A stretch of DNA of 64,000 bases from Adhaeribacter rhizoryzae (lineage in GTDB: Bacteria > Bacteroidota > Bacteroidia > Cytophagales > Hymenobacteraceae). The position numbers were made by a program, and so were the translations under genes. Numbering within the stretch: position 1 is the first letter of the stretch; every line of letters starts with the position of its first letter. This document shows, piece after piece, positions 42,181 to 51,302 of this stretch. Under the pieces are notes generated by a model, which ran no database searches, was not told the origin of the DNA, and was given only the letters and a program-made list of their open reading frames with translations. The DNA lies in assembly GCF_008629685.1 (NCBI RefSeq), contig NZ_VWSF01000004.1, positions 343,316 to 407,315 of the forward strand. Reading direction: 5' to 3'.

Positions 42181-43560
42181 ATGAGTGAAACCAAAAAGGC
42201 CCGGTCGGCGGCTCCCCGGAAGCAACAGGCAGATCCGGCAATCAATAAAAAAATATTTGTTTTAGATACTTCGGTTATTCTCTATGATCACAGCGCCATC
42301 GAGCATTTTCAGGAACACGATGTAGCTATACCCATAACCGTGCTGGAGGAACTCGATACCTTTAAAAAAGGGAACGAAATCAAAAACTTTGAGGCCCGGG
42401 AGTTTATCCGGTTCATCGATAAGTTATCGCACGAAATGATGCTGCAAAACTGGCTGCCCATTAATGGTTCCGAGAAAGGCAACTTTAAAGTGCTTATGAT
42501 CCAGAATACCCAGGTAGATGCCGAAAAAATATTCGGGGAGAAAAAAGCAGATCATAAAATATTAAACTCGGCGTTGCAACTGCAGCACGAGTACCCCGAG
42601 CGCAAGGTAATTTTGGTTACCAAAGATATTAACCTTCGCCTGAAAGCCCGGGCTTTAAATTTAAACGCCGAAGATTACGAAACCGGCAAGGTACAAAACG
42701 TTAATAATTTATATACCGGCAACGATATATTAAACGATGTAGCACCCGAAGCCATTGACGAGTTGTACGACCACGGTAGTTGCGAAAGCAGCGCCGTATT
42801 AGCGGAGCCCCCTACCGATAATCATTATTTTGTACTGAAAAGCTACAAAAATTCTATACTGGCTTACTACAACCCCACCCATAAAAAGATAGAACGGGTA
42901 GATAAGTTAATGGCCTACGGCATAAAACCCCGCAGCGCCGAACAAACCTTTGCCTTACACGCCATCCTGAACCCCAATATTAGGCTGGTAACTATACAGG
43001 GCATGGCGGGTACCGGCAAAACCTTGCTAACTTTAGCCGGAGCATTGGAGCAGCGCCGCGAATACAAGCAAATATATATGGCCCGGCCCGTTGTGCCCTT
43101 GAGTAATAAAGACATTGGTTATTTGCCCGGCGATATAAAATCGAAACTGAACCCTTACATGGAGCCGCTCTGGGACAACCTGAAATTTATTCAGAACCAG
43201 TTTCCGGAGAACACGAAAGAAAACCAAAAAATAAAAGAACTGGTAGAACAGGAAAAACTCATGATAACGCCGCTGGCTTACATCCGCGGCCGGAGTTTGT
43301 CTAATATTTTCTTTATCGTAGATGAAGCCCAGAACTTAACGCCCCACGAAATTAAAACCATTATTTCCAGGGCCGGCGAAAATACCAAAATTGTGTTTAC
43401 CGGCGATATTTACCAGATAGATACGCCTTACCTCGATACCCAAAGTAATGGTTTGTCTTACTTAATCGATAAAGCCAAGAACCATCCTTTATACGCTCAC
43501 ATAACTTTGCTAAAAGGTGAACGTTCGGAGCTGGCTAATTTGGCCAACGAGTTATTATAA
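42181..43560 (+). CDS. PIN-PhoH family ATPase
   Basis: A 459-residue protein, counted from ATG at 42181; an upstream TTG frame is rejected because it extends into spacer. An N-terminal PIN nuclease domain (about 22-160) starts with KKIFVLDTSVILYD, with acidic Asp and Glu at family positions. A PhoH ATPase domain follows, with Walker A GMAGTGKT at 274-281 and FIVDEAQNLTPHEIKTIISRAGENTKIVFTGD. Related proteins act in RNA processing. A terminator follows. Confidence 0.94.
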   Translation: MSETKKARSAAPRKQQADPAINKKIFVLDTSVILYDHSAIEHFQEHDVAIPITVLEELDTFKKGNEIKNFEAREFIRFIDKLSHEMMLQNWLPINGSEKGNFKVLMIQNTQVDAEKIFGEKKADHKILNSALQLQHEYPERKVILVTKDINLRLKARALNLNAEDYETGKVQNVNNLYTGNDILNDVAPEAIDELYDHGSCESSAVLAEPPTDNHYFVLKSYKNSILAYYNPTHKKIERVDKLMAYGIKPRSAEQTFALHAILNPNIRLVTIQGMAGTGKTLLTLAGALEQRREYKQIYMARPVVPLSNKDIGYLPGDIKSKLNPYMEPLWDNLKFIQNQFPENTKENQKIKELVEQEKLMITPLAYIRGRSLSNIFFIVDEAQNLTPHEIKTIISRAGENTKIVFTGDIYQIDTPYLDTQSNGLSYLIDKAKNHPLYAHITLLKGERSELANLANELL

Positions 43561-43580
43561 TGAGTTGCTAATAAAATCAT

Positions 43581-43610
43581 AAAAAAGCCGGCCCGGCAGG
43601 CGGCTTTTTT
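43581..43610. terminator. Terminator between PhoH and DinB genes
   Basis: AAAAAAGCCG (43581-43590) pairs with CGGCTTTTTT (43601-43610) around 10 nt, with A and T tracts on both sides. It serves the plus-strand phoH gene and perhaps the convergent DinB gene. Confidence 0.85.
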
Positions 43611-44143
43611 TATGCCGGTAATAATTTATTCAGGTAGCGTTCTTCTAATATTTTTAGGTGGTGCAGCGCATGGCCCGCCGTAATTACAATCAGGGCTTTG
43701 GCCATTATGGGTTTATTGCTGGCAACTCCCATTTGGTTTAGCATTTCTTCGTCGAGGCTATTAAACAACGCCAGGTGCGATTGCCGGGCTATGCTAAATT
43801 CTTCGAGTAAGTTGCTTAAAGAGCGGCTATTAAAATTGCCGTATTCCACGTAGGTATTTTCGTCGAAACTTGGCAACGACTGGCCTTCTCGGCGGCTGAT
43901 GCATAAACAGCGGTAAGCAAAAACCCGATCGGCATCAATTAAATGACCGATAACTTCTTTAATGCTCCATTTGCCGGGGGCATAACCTTTTTCGGCATTT
44001 AGTTCGCTCATATTTGTTAAAAGGTCGCTTAGTTGCTGGGGCTGCGCTGCTAATATTTCGAATACATCCGTGTTGTTGGGTAACTGCGAAACATAGCGGT
44101 CAAAATATTCGGGGTATTGTCCGGGTTGGTTTTTTGTGAGCAT
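43610..44143 (-). CDS. DinB family protein
   Basis: A 177-residue four-helix protein of the DinB/YfiT type. The metal-binding His residues lie in KEVIGHLIDADRVF (helix 2, His67) and in HALHHLKILEERYL near the C-terminus. Members bind a metal ion in a triad of His and often act as thiol-dependent transferases. Substrate unknown. Its stop overlaps the hairpin of the phoH terminator. Confidence 0.9.
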   Translation of the reverse strand: MLTKNQPGQYPEYFDRYVSQLPNNTDVFEILAAQPQQLSDLLTNMSELNAEKGYAPGKWSIKEVIGHLIDADRVFAYRCLCISRREGQSLPSFDENTYVEYGNFNSRSLSNLLEEFSIARQSHLALFNSLDEEMLNQMGVASNKPIMAKALIVITAGHALHHLKILEERYLNKLLPA

Positions 44144-44241
44144 GGCGGCAGGATTTTAAAACTAAATTTAATTTAAGCAAATATTACCTAAATAGAAACC
44201 AAATCGTATAGGTGGGCATACAAAAATAAAGATAAAATATT

Positions 44242-44676
44242 ATGGCAAGCCTGGCAGAACAAGGACTAAAAATATCACAGAACGCAATATTCTCTTATTT
44301 CCTCCGCAAAGCAACGGGTTTATTTGGCAAGAAAGCAAAAGTACTTTTGCTCCTACGCGATGCTTATACCAAGCTGATTGATGTAAAAAGCGATAAATCT
44401 GGCTTTGGCCAAATTCGGGAAATCATGTTTTCCTTTATCCGGCTGGTACGGAGTTATTTCCGGGGCGATTACCGGAATGTATCTAAAAAATCTATCATAG
44501 TTGGAATTGCCACTTTGCTGTATTTTATATTTCCGATTGATATCATTCCTGATTTTATTCCGATTCTGGGCTACGCCGATGATATTAGTTTAATGGCCTG
44601 GTTTATCAAATCGTTTCAGGAAGAGCTAACCAAATACCGCGAGTGGGAACAAACCCAGGGCATTATGCCAACTTAA
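44242..44676 (+). CDS. YkvA family protein (DUF1232)
   Basis: A 144-residue protein. The DUF1232 core is at about 88-125: VGIATLLYFIFPIDIIPDFIPILGYADDISLMAWFI, a hydrophobic helical hairpin that may sit at or in the membrane. The N-terminal 80 residues are basic and helical. Function unknown in the family. The gene stands alone and faces away from dinB. Confidence 0.87.
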   Translation: MASLAEQGLKISQNAIFSYFLRKATGLFGKKAKVLLLLRDAYTKLIDVKSDKSGFGQIREIMFSFIRLVRSYFRGDYRNVSKKSIIVGIATLLYFIFPIDIIPDFIPILGYADDISLMAWFIKSFQEELTKYREWEQTQGIMPT

Positions 44677-44874
44677 TTTATTGTCTTGAAAAATGTCAAA
44701 ACGCTTAAGCATAAAATCTACCTTCTAAACTTACCTGAATATATTATTAATTGTCTGATCTGGTTTAACCTCAGCCCTGGCCGTGTCCTTTGACCGGCTA
44801 GTTGCTTTTGTGGTTGAACTAAAAACTGGTGATACGCAAAATTTGCTTATATAATATTTACAAGGCTATGGTGT

Positions 44875-44945
44875 CCATCCCTGTCATTCAGGAGGAAACT
44901 ATTTGGCTGCCTGCTAAATAGTTTCCTCCTGAATGACAGGGATGG
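44875..44945. repeat. Palindromic repeat, family A, copy 2 (perfect 30-bp arms)
   Basis: Left arm 44875-44904 starts CCATCCCTGTCATTCAGG and right arm 44916-44945 is its perfect reverse complement, ending GACAGGGATGG. The 11-nt loop is GGCTGCCTGCT. The arms share CTGTCATTCAGGAGGAAACT with the copies near 37771 and 60456. It lies between two plus-strand genes. No protein in the window is linked to it. Confidence 0.85.
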
Positions 44946-45084
44946 ATTTCTTTAACCATTATTTCTTAAATTTTTTAATTAACACCTGTTATTATTCATT
45001 CCTCCAGAAATTAAAGCTTTTGTATAAGCAAGAGTGAGTCAAAACAAGTCGAAACAAAACTCGGATTATTCCTGGCGCATTTTG

Positions 45085-45092
45085 TAATTTTG
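45085..45092 (+). promoter_or_regulatory. Promoter -7 element (TAATTTTG) close to a start codon
   Basis: TAATTTTG fits TAnnTTTG and ends 8 bp before the ATG of the epimerase-like gene. If used, the leader would be only a few bases long. Confidence 0.35.
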
Positions 45093-45100
45093 CCGATTGT

Positions 45101-45922
45101 ATGGCAAAAGAAAATAAGATAAGTATTTTGGGTTGTGGCTGGCTGGGTTTACCGGTAGCTGAGCATTTATTAGCTTCCGGTTACGAAGTTCATGGGTCTA
45201 CTACTACCCCAGCTAAACTAGATTATTTGCGTGAGAAAAAGATTAAGGCTTATTTAATAGATTTAGCTTATAATCCGCCTTCAGAAAATTTACCAGCCTT
45301 TCTGGAAACTGATATTTTAATAATTTCTTTCCCGCCCGGTTTGCGCGCTGGCAACGGAGTTAAATATTTAGAACAAATTGTAATCTTAAACCAGCATTTA
45401 AGAACAGCTGCTGTTCAAAAAATATTATTTATAAGTTCAACTTCTGTTTATCCGGATTTAAAACGGGTAGTTACCGAAACCGAAGATTTGCGCCCGTACT
45501 TACCAGATAATATTTTGCTGCAAGCCGAAAACCTTTTGACTAGTTCGGAAAACAAAAAGGTTAGCATCTTGCGGATGGGTGGTTTGGTAGGCGGTACCCG
45601 GCAAGCCGGTCGCTTTTTAGCTGGTAAACAAAATATTCCTAACCCTGAAGCGCCCGTTAACCTGATTCATCAGGAAGATTGTGTAGGAATTATTTCGGCT
45701 ATTATAGAAAAAAATAAATGGGGCGAAATTTTTAACGGTTGCGCCGATGAGCATCCCAGCCGCATGTCTTTTTACACCGCAGCGGCGCAAAAACTAAATT
45801 TACCAGCTCCGCATTTTGCTCCGGCTTCTCCCGCAGATGGTTTTAAAATAATCAGCAACGAAAAAGTAAAGAACCTGCTGTCGTACGTGTTTAAACATCC
45901 GGATCCGATGTTGTTCTTATAA
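45101..45922 (+). CDS. NAD(P)-dependent epimerase/dehydratase-like (YeeZ-type)
   Basis: A 273-residue protein with a Rossmann fold. The nucleotide motif is ILGCGWLGLPVAEHLLASGY (GxGxxG at residues 11-16). FISSTSVYPDLKRVVTE holds the catalytic-like Ser/Tyr region, though a plain YxxxK is not clear. The pattern resembles extended SDR enzymes of the YeeZ kind that act on nucleotide sugars. Function is uncertain. It precedes the flavoprotein gene by 15 bp, likely in one unit. Confidence 0.85.
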   Translation: MAKENKISILGCGWLGLPVAEHLLASGYEVHGSTTTPAKLDYLREKKIKAYLIDLAYNPPSENLPAFLETDILIISFPPGLRAGNGVKYLEQIVILNQHLRTAAVQKILFISSTSVYPDLKRVVTETEDLRPYLPDNILLQAENLLTSSENKKVSILRMGGLVGGTRQAGRFLAGKQNIPNPEAPVNLIHQEDCVGIISAIIEKNKWGEIFNGCADEHPSRMSFYTAAAQKLNLPAPHFAPASPADGFKIISNEKVKNLLSYVFKHPDPMLFL

Positions 45923-45937
45923 TTTATTTAAAAGATA

Positions 45938-47176
45938 ATGCCGGAAAATAAAACTAAAGTGGCCATAATTGGCGGCGGGGCAGCCGGCTTTTTTGCCGCG
46001 ATTACCTGTGCCCAGCAAAACCTTAATCTAACCGTTTACCTGTTCGAAAAAACTTCCAAGCTGCTTTCGAAAGTGAAAATTTCGGGTGGTGGTCGTTGTA
46101 ACGTTACGCACCATTGTTTTAATCCGCACCAGCTTACCCAATATTATCCGCGCGGTGGTAAATTTCTGAAAACCGGGTTCAGAATATTTGGTGCAGAAGA
46201 TACGGTAAATTGGTTTCAGCAACGCGGTGCACAGCTAAAGACAGAAGCCGATGGCCGTATGTTCCCGGTAACCGACGACTCCGCTACCATTGTAAACTGC
46301 CTTTTAAACCAGGCGCAAAAAGTTGGGGTTAAAATAAATATTAGTACGGCGGTACAGGCAATTATTCCACTCCAAAAAGGTGCTGCCGGCTTCCAACTAA
46401 TATTTTCGGGCGGACAGGAAATGAATGTAGTCAAAGTTTTAGTAAGTACCGGCGGAAATCCCAAACCCGAAAGTTATGCCTGGTTGCAGGCCTTGGGCCA
46501 CACCATTAATCGGCCGGTACCTTCTTTGTTTACTTTCAATGTGCCCGGTTCGCCACTGAAAGAATTGCAAGGTATATCGGTAAATCAGGCCAAAGTAAAA
46601 ATTGCTGGCCAAGCATTGGAAAACGAAGGACCTTTGCTGGTTACGCACTGGGGTTTCAGTGGACCAGCCGTGCTAAAGCTTTCGGCCTGGGCCGCCCGCG
46701 CCTTGCACGATTTAGATTACAAATTTCAGGTTTTATTGAACCTGGCCCCTGCTTTTACCGAAAATAATTTGCGCCAGGAACTGGCCGATTACCGGCAGCA
46801 ATATCCGAAACGAATAGTAGCCGGCAACCCATTATTTAATATTCCCCAACGTCTTTGGAAAGCTTTAACCGAATTGGCTGCAATTCCGGACAAAACTATT
46901 TGGGCCGAGTTGCCGGCCAGAAATCAGAATAAATTGGTAGAACATTTATTGCGCGCACCATTCGAGGTAAAAGGTAAAACTACTTTTAAAGAAGAATTTG
47001 TAACCTGTGGCGGCGTGGACCTGAAAGAAATTAATCCGGATACCATGGAAAGTAAATTAATAAACAATCTGTATTTCGCCGGCGAGGTAATGGATATAGA
47101 TGGCGTTACCGGAGGCTTTAATTTTCAGGCCGCCTGGACTACTGGTTACCTGGCGGGCAAAGCAATGGCCAGTTAA
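45938..47176 (+). CDS. FAD-dependent oxidoreductase, HI0933/BaiN-like
   Basis: A 412-residue flavoprotein. The FAD motif is VAIIGGGAAGFFAAITC at residues 8-24. The HI0933-family motif KVKISGGGRCNVTH is near 45-58, then LVSTGGNPKPESYAW, and VTCGGVDLKEINPDTMESK with GEVMDIDGVTGGFNFQAAW at the end. Related enzymes reduce double bonds or act as aminoacetone-like oxidases. Substrate unknown. It follows the epimerase-like gene by 15 bp. Confidence 0.92.
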   Translation: MPENKTKVAIIGGGAAGFFAAITCAQQNLNLTVYLFEKTSKLLSKVKISGGGRCNVTHHCFNPHQLTQYYPRGGKFLKTGFRIFGAEDTVNWFQQRGAQLKTEADGRMFPVTDDSATIVNCLLNQAQKVGVKINISTAVQAIIPLQKGAAGFQLIFSGGQEMNVVKVLVSTGGNPKPESYAWLQALGHTINRPVPSLFTFNVPGSPLKELQGISVNQAKVKIAGQALENEGPLLVTHWGFSGPAVLKLSAWAARALHDLDYKFQVLLNLAPAFTENNLRQELADYRQQYPKRIVAGNPLFNIPQRLWKALTELAAIPDKTIWAELPARNQNKLVEHLLRAPFEVKGKTTFKEEFVTCGGVDLKEINPDTMESKLINNLYFAGEVMDIDGVTGGFNFQAAWTTGYLAGKAMAS

Positions 47177-47288
47177 TCCTTACTTAATTTGATGTAAATA
47201 CATTAAATTCATTTGGGGTAAAACAAAATACCCGGTTCCGTAGTAAAATAGGCCAGAACCTTAATGTGTCATTCGTCACTATAAACCT

Positions 47289-47735
47289 ATGGAAAGAAAT
47301 AATGAATACGTATCGGTGGTAAGCCACCTGATTGAACGCTGCAAAGACGGCTCTGTTGGATACAAGCACGCTTCCGATGATGTGGAAGATCAGGACCTGA
47401 AACAATTATTCCGTAAGTATGCTGTTCAGCGCGATACTATGATTACCGAACTGCAGGATGCCCTGCACCAGATTGGTCAAACCCAAAGTGAGGCTCCTTC
47501 TTTAGAGGGGAAAGTGCACCGGACCTGGATGGATTTGTCTTCGGCTTTATTAAGCAAGGACCGCAAACAAGTATTAAACGAATGCGAACGTGGCGAAGAT
47601 TATGCGGTTGCCGCCTACGATAAAGCTTTAAAAGCCGATTTGCCTGGCCAACTAAAAACGATTGTGCAGAAACAATACCAGCAGGTAAAAGAAGCCCACG
47701 ATACCATCCGGGATTTACGGGATCAAACAAAATAA
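47289..47735 (+). CDS. DUF2383 four-helix-bundle protein (PA2169-like)
   Basis: A 148-residue helical protein with the pattern VSVVSHLIERCKDGSVGYKHASDDVED, TMITELQDALHQIG, VHRTWMDLSSALLS, and ECERGEDYAVAAYDKALK. This is the DUF2383/PA2169 family, ferritin-like in fold. Function unknown. It shows no signal peptide. A large double-hairpin terminator follows. Confidence 0.9.
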   Translation: MERNNEYVSVVSHLIERCKDGSVGYKHASDDVEDQDLKQLFRKYAVQRDTMITELQDALHQIGQTQSEAPSLEGKVHRTWMDLSSALLSKDRKQVLNECERGEDYAVAAYDKALKADLPGQLKTIVQKQYQQVKEAHDTIRDLRDQTK

Positions 47736-47736
47736 T

Positions 47737-47800
47737 ACCTGTTTTCAGAAAATTAAGAAAGGAGCCTGTAAGCTCCTTTTTTTATTTTCTGAAAACAGGT
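47737..47800 (+). terminator. Terminator after the DUF2383 gene
   Basis: Outer arms ACCTGTTTTCAGAAAAT (47737-47753) and its complement (47784-47800) enclose an inner GGAGC/GCTCC hairpin followed by TTTTTTT. This is a nested two-stem terminator. Confidence 0.85.
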
Positions 47801-47807
47801 CTAAATT

Positions 47808-47945
47808 TTATCCCGCAAGCGTCCCGCTTGTGAGTTTTTCTTCTAGCCTATGGCCACTACTTATTAGACTAAATTACCCAAAATTTGTAATCAAACAGGC
47901 TAGAAACCTGAAAATAAAAAGACACGAGGCAGAGCCTCTCGCCAG
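47808..47945. repeat. Three-hairpin intergenic repeat, family C, copy 2
   Basis: The order matches copy 1: CGCAAGCGTCCCGCTTGTG (first hairpin, around GTCCC), then TTCTAGCCT paired with AGGCTAGAA (47840-47904), then AAGACACGAGGC with GCCTC (third hairpin). Stem bases differ from copy 1 while pairing is kept. It lies in the spacer between DUF2383 and the DEAD-box gene. Confidence 0.65.
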
Positions 47946-47991
47946 ATTATATAAAAATGTATTTATAAAATTTTGCGCTTGGTAGGGCACT

Positions 47992-48030
47992 AAAAAAATA
48001 GCTTAACTTTTTAAGTTAAGCTATTTTTTT
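47992..48030 (-). terminator. Terminator of the DEAD-box helicase gene
   Basis: AAAAAAATAGCTTAACT (47992-48008) pairs with AGTTAAGCTATTTTTTT (48014-48030) around 5 nt. On the minus strand T residues end the stem. It lies 68 bp beyond the helicase stop. The other DNA of 47736-48097 is the double-hairpin terminator and the family-C repeat. Confidence 0.75.
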
Positions 48031-48097
48031 AGAGCAGTTCCTCTTTTAATCCTTATGCTCTTTTAATATATTATTTTACGAGCCTCAGGAAAAAAAG

Positions 48098-49846
48098 TTA
48101 CCATCTTCTTGTTTTTTCTCTTTTGCCAAAACGGCTATTGCGTTCCCGGTCGTTCCGGTCGCGGAAGCTACCACCACCGCTACGGGGTCTTTCTTCAAAA
48201 CTACCACGGCTACCTTCTCTGTCTCTGTCCCTTTCTCTACCGCCATCCCGATCTCTTTCTTTCTCGCCCATCGCGTTCTTGCTTTGCGCTTTTTCGAAAC
48301 TTACCGGTTTACCCAATAAAGTGGTGCGGCCCAGGCGATCCAATACTTCGGAGGTATATTCTTTAGCTACTTCTACAAAGCTGAATTTATCGTACAAATC
48401 AATGTCGCCGATTTTGCTGCTCGGAATGCTGGTGTTTTCAGTCAGGGCTTCAATAATATCTTTGGGGTGTATGCGATCTTTTTTACCCATTGTAACGAAC
48501 AACCGGTTAAAGCCTTCACGCGGACCTTTCATTTCTTCGGAAGCAGCCTGAGCTTTTGCTTCTTTCAGGTTCATTTTAAGTAAAGCAGCCGCAATTTCCA
48601 GAGAAGTAAAATCTTCGGTCAGTAAGCGTTCAATCCGGGCAATTTGTTTCTCTAATTTGCCTTGCTGAATAACTTCTTTAATCTGATCCAGGAATAAATT
48701 GGTTTTAATTTCGGCTACGTCTTCGTAACTCGGTACCGGCGCCAGTTTAATTTTGGCGTTGGTAAACCGCATAATATCTTTCAGTTTGTAAATATCGCGG
48801 CCAGACACAAACGAGAAAGCACGGCCAGATTTACCGGCGCGACCAGTCCGGCCAATGCGGTGTACGTAAGCTTCTTCGTCTTGCGGTAAGTCGTAGTTAA
48901 ATACGGCTTCCAAATCTTCCACGTCGATGCCCCGCGCAGCTACGTCGGTAGCTACTAATATTTCCAGGGTGCCGGCTTTAAATTTGGCCATTACATTCGT
49001 CCGCTGCGTCTGGTTCATGTCACCGTGCAAACCATCGGCAAAATAACCGCGGGCTTGCAGGTTGCTAACCAGTTCGTCTACCATCCGCTTGGTGTTACAA
49101 AACACAATCAGCGACTTCAGGTTGTACATGTCGATAATCCGCGACAGCACTTCCATTTTCATGTTGTTGCGGACTTCGTAGTAAACCTGCTCAATATTGG
49201 TTACCGTTAAGGTTTGGTGAACCACTTTTACAATCTGCGGATCGCGCTGATATTTCTTTGTCAGCTCCATTATCGGCTTCGACATGGTAGCAGAGAAGAA
49301 AATGGTCTGGCGTTCGGCGGGTATTTTGGTCAGGACAAATTCAATGTCTTCCCGGAAACCCATGTCCAGCATTTCGTCGGCCTCATCCAAGATAATTTTT
49401 TTAACGGCATCCAGTTGCAGGGTGCCCCTCTCAATGTGGTCCATCACCCGGCCAGGCGTTCCAATTACTATTTGCACGCCTTGCTTCAGAGCGCGTAATT
49501 GCCGGTCGTAAGATTGGCCACCGTAAATAGGCACCACACTTATACCGTTTTTATATTTTATTAATCTGCTTATTTCTTCAGAAACCTGTACGGCTAATTC
49601 GCGTGTAGGGCAAAGAATCAGGGTTTGTACCCGACGATCTTTCGGATCGATGCTTTCGATGGCTGGAATACCAAAGGCCGCTGTTTTACCGGTTCCGGTT
49701 TGCGCCTGGCCAATTACATCGCGGCCCTGCATAATAACCGGAATGGCTTCGGTTTGTATTGGAGAAGCTTCTTCGAAACCCATGTCGGCAATAGCACGCT
49801 GCATTTCCGGGGAAAGCGAAAGCTCATCAAATCGTAATTTGTTCAT
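48098..49846 (-). CDS. DEAD-box RNA helicase (DeaD/CsdA-like)
   Basis: A 582-residue protein. The Q motif is near residues 5-35 (FDELSLSPEMQRAIADMGFEEASPIQTEAIP). Walker A AQTGTGKT is at 48-55, DEAD in ILDEADEMLDMGF, SAT in FFSATM, and HRIGRTGRAG further on. A DbpA-type RNA-binding domain follows at about 450-530, then a tail rich in Arg, Asp, Gly and Glu. Such helicases help ribosome assembly and cold adaptation. Single gene with a terminator. Confidence 0.95.
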   Translation of the reverse strand: MNKLRFDELSLSPEMQRAIADMGFEEASPIQTEAIPVIMQGRDVIGQAQTGTGKTAAFGIPAIESIDPKDRRVQTLILCPTRELAVQVSEEISRLIKYKNGISVVPIYGGQSYDRQLRALKQGVQIVIGTPGRVMDHIERGTLQLDAVKKIILDEADEMLDMGFREDIEFVLTKIPAERQTIFFSATMSKPIMELTKKYQRDPQIVKVVHQTLTVTNIEQVYYEVRNNMKMEVLSRIIDMYNLKSLIVFCNTKRMVDELVSNLQARGYFADGLHGDMNQTQRTNVMAKFKAGTLEILVATDVAARGIDVEDLEAVFNYDLPQDEEAYVHRIGRTGRAGKSGRAFSFVSGRDIYKLKDIMRFTNAKIKLAPVPSYEDVAEIKTNLFLDQIKEVIQQGKLEKQIARIERLLTEDFTSLEIAAALLKMNLKEAKAQAASEEMKGPREGFNRLFVTMGKKDRIHPKDIIEALTENTSIPSSKIGDIDLYDKFSFVEVAKEYTSEVLDRLGRTTLLGKPVSFEKAQSKNAMGEKERDRDGGRERDRDREGSRGSFEERPRSGGGSFRDRNDRERNSRFGKREKTRRW

Positions 49847-49905
49847 AAAAATTGTTTTGTTAAAAAAAGGTTATACGCTATCTGAAATGAGCAGATACTT
49901 ATTCT

Positions 49906-50035
49906 AACTACGTTTTGTAAGAAAATTACCGACGAGGAGAAAATTGATGCTAACGGAAACGTGGCTACTATACAAGCCGCAAACGGAAATTCGACTGCTG
50001 ATTTCAAAATAATGCACAAAGGTACGCTTATTTAG
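49906..50035 (+). pseudogene. Short open frame without a start codon, remnant
   Basis: About 43 open codons end at TAG 50033-50035. The residues EEKIDANGNVATIQAANGN and STADFKIMHKG read like protein, but there is no start codon. It lies upstream of the minus-strand DEAD-box gene and could be a decayed gene end or chance. Confidence 0.2.
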
Positions 50036-50122
50036 CCTGAATAAATAATATATATTTATAAAATAATAATTTATTTCGGAAGGTTGTTTTGGCGATAACT
50101 TAAAGTGCTTATAATTGCGGGC

Positions 50123-50884
50123 TTAATGACCCGGACTGTGTAAAATTGGTGCTTTATTCGTTATTTCAAATTGCCTGATTTCGCCTTTTTCCCAAGCATT
50201 TGCTAATGGGTCAATATTTGGTACAGGGATATCGGCACGGTTCTTTTTCTTTTCGGCCGTAGAAATATTAAACCTTTTATCCCGTTCGGCTACCAGTCCG
50301 GGTTTTAATTGTCCTTCTTTCGTAAAGCCCATCATCAGCATCGGTCCTCCCATGGGTAACTCCAAATCGCGGTCGGTGTGCCAGGTATGTATGGTTTTGC
50401 CGTACGTAGATACCAATTTTTCCATTAATTCGTGCTCTGCTGCCTCTGGTATACCAGGAGCTATCAACGTACCGGATTTAACTTCGTGGTGGTGGCTGTG
50501 CCAGAGTTTCTTTTCTTCTGCGGGTAATTTCTGGAATAGTCTTTCGGATATAATATATTCCACCCCCATCAGCTTCGCATTTTCGTCGTTGCCGTCGAAA
50601 ATAATGGCTTGGTGCACATCTTCGTTCAGCTGCGTTACATAATGGTGAGCTTCCATTTGTCCTGCTAGTTGGCCGCCGTAAAAATGAAAGCCATCCAAAT
50701 ACATATTCACTTTCTTCAGCGGCGATTTATCCTGCAACAAGGCCGCGCCGGTTTCCAACACCTCAGATTTGGTTGATTTTTCCGCTCCCGGAGCCTCTAC
50801 TTTGGAACCAGTATTCTCGCCGCCGCAGCCTAGCAACAATAAACCTAAAAAAAAGCTGCCCACCAGAGAAGATAATTTTTTCAT
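50123..50884 (-). CDS. OBAP-like (DUF1264) lipoprotein
   Basis: A 253-residue protein with a lipobox (FFLGLLLLGC, Cys20). The mature domain fits DUF1264: KKVNMYLDGFHFYGGQLAGQMEAHHYV, DENAKLMGVEYIISERLF, and LWHSHHHEVKSGTLIAPGIPE, rich in His. The plant version is an oil-body-associated protein; bacterial function is unknown. A secreted, lipid-anchored location is predicted. The gene stands alone. Confidence 0.88.
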   Translation of the reverse strand: MKKLSSLVGSFFLGLLLLGCGGENTGSKVEAPGAEKSTKSEVLETGAALLQDKSPLKKVNMYLDGFHFYGGQLAGQMEAHHYVTQLNEDVHQAIIFDGNDENAKLMGVEYIISERLFQKLPAEEKKLWHSHHHEVKSGTLIAPGIPEAAEHELMEKLVSTYGKTIHTWHTDRDLELPMGGPMLMMGFTKEGQLKPGLVAERDKRFNISTAEKKKNRADIPVPNIDPLANAWEKGEIRQFEITNKAPILHSPGH

Positions 50885-51302
50885 AGTTGTTGAGATTAGT
50901 ATTCTAAAATCAACGGCAGTAAATTTTATAGGTTTTTCACTTTCTTAGAAGTATTTAGTCCGTAACCACCAATATTGTTTATTATGGCGCGAAAGTTACT
51001 TTCATGCCTTTCTTAAATTAAGCTGATTGTCTCATTTAAAAATTTAAGGATTTTCTGTTTAGGCCTGGATGTATCTATATAGATCAAATATTGACTTTAC
51101 TTTTCACTAAAAACATAATAAACCATCTAAAAAAGTTTTCCTTTAAGTCACGGAAGTAATTTCTGCCACATATAATGTTTGTATAAAGGCTCAATCAACA
51201 TTCCGCTTTTAAATCAACCGGAAAAGGCGTAATTTTAATATTGCATTCGGAAGCCATACCAAGTGAAAGCTTCCCTCCTACAGCCTTAAGCAACTACCAT
51301 CT
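50885..51302. other. Intergenic region with a degenerate family-B repeat
   Basis: The repeat copy (50980-51174) fills much of the region. No coding frame and no clear promoter were found before the addA-like gene. Confidence 0.5.
50980..51174. repeat. Long inverted repeat, family B, copy 1 (degenerate)
   Basis: The left end has TATTATGGCGCGAAAGTTACT and the right end AAGTCACGGAAGTAATTTCT. These match the arms at 60529-60559 and 60643-60673 with mismatches, and the centre differs. The span is longer (about 195 bp) than in copy 2. Confidence 0.65.

Larger units (their letters stand above)
44677..45100. other. Intergenic region carrying a perfect palindrome
   Basis: Holds family-A repeat copy 2 (44875-44945) and a promoter element at 45085. 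No coding frame is credible in the remaining DNA. Confidence 0.5.

Noticed and set aside
44875..44945. Perfect palindrome considered as part of a CRISPR array
   Set aside because: Copies are single and far apart, with no regular spacers and no cas genes in the window.
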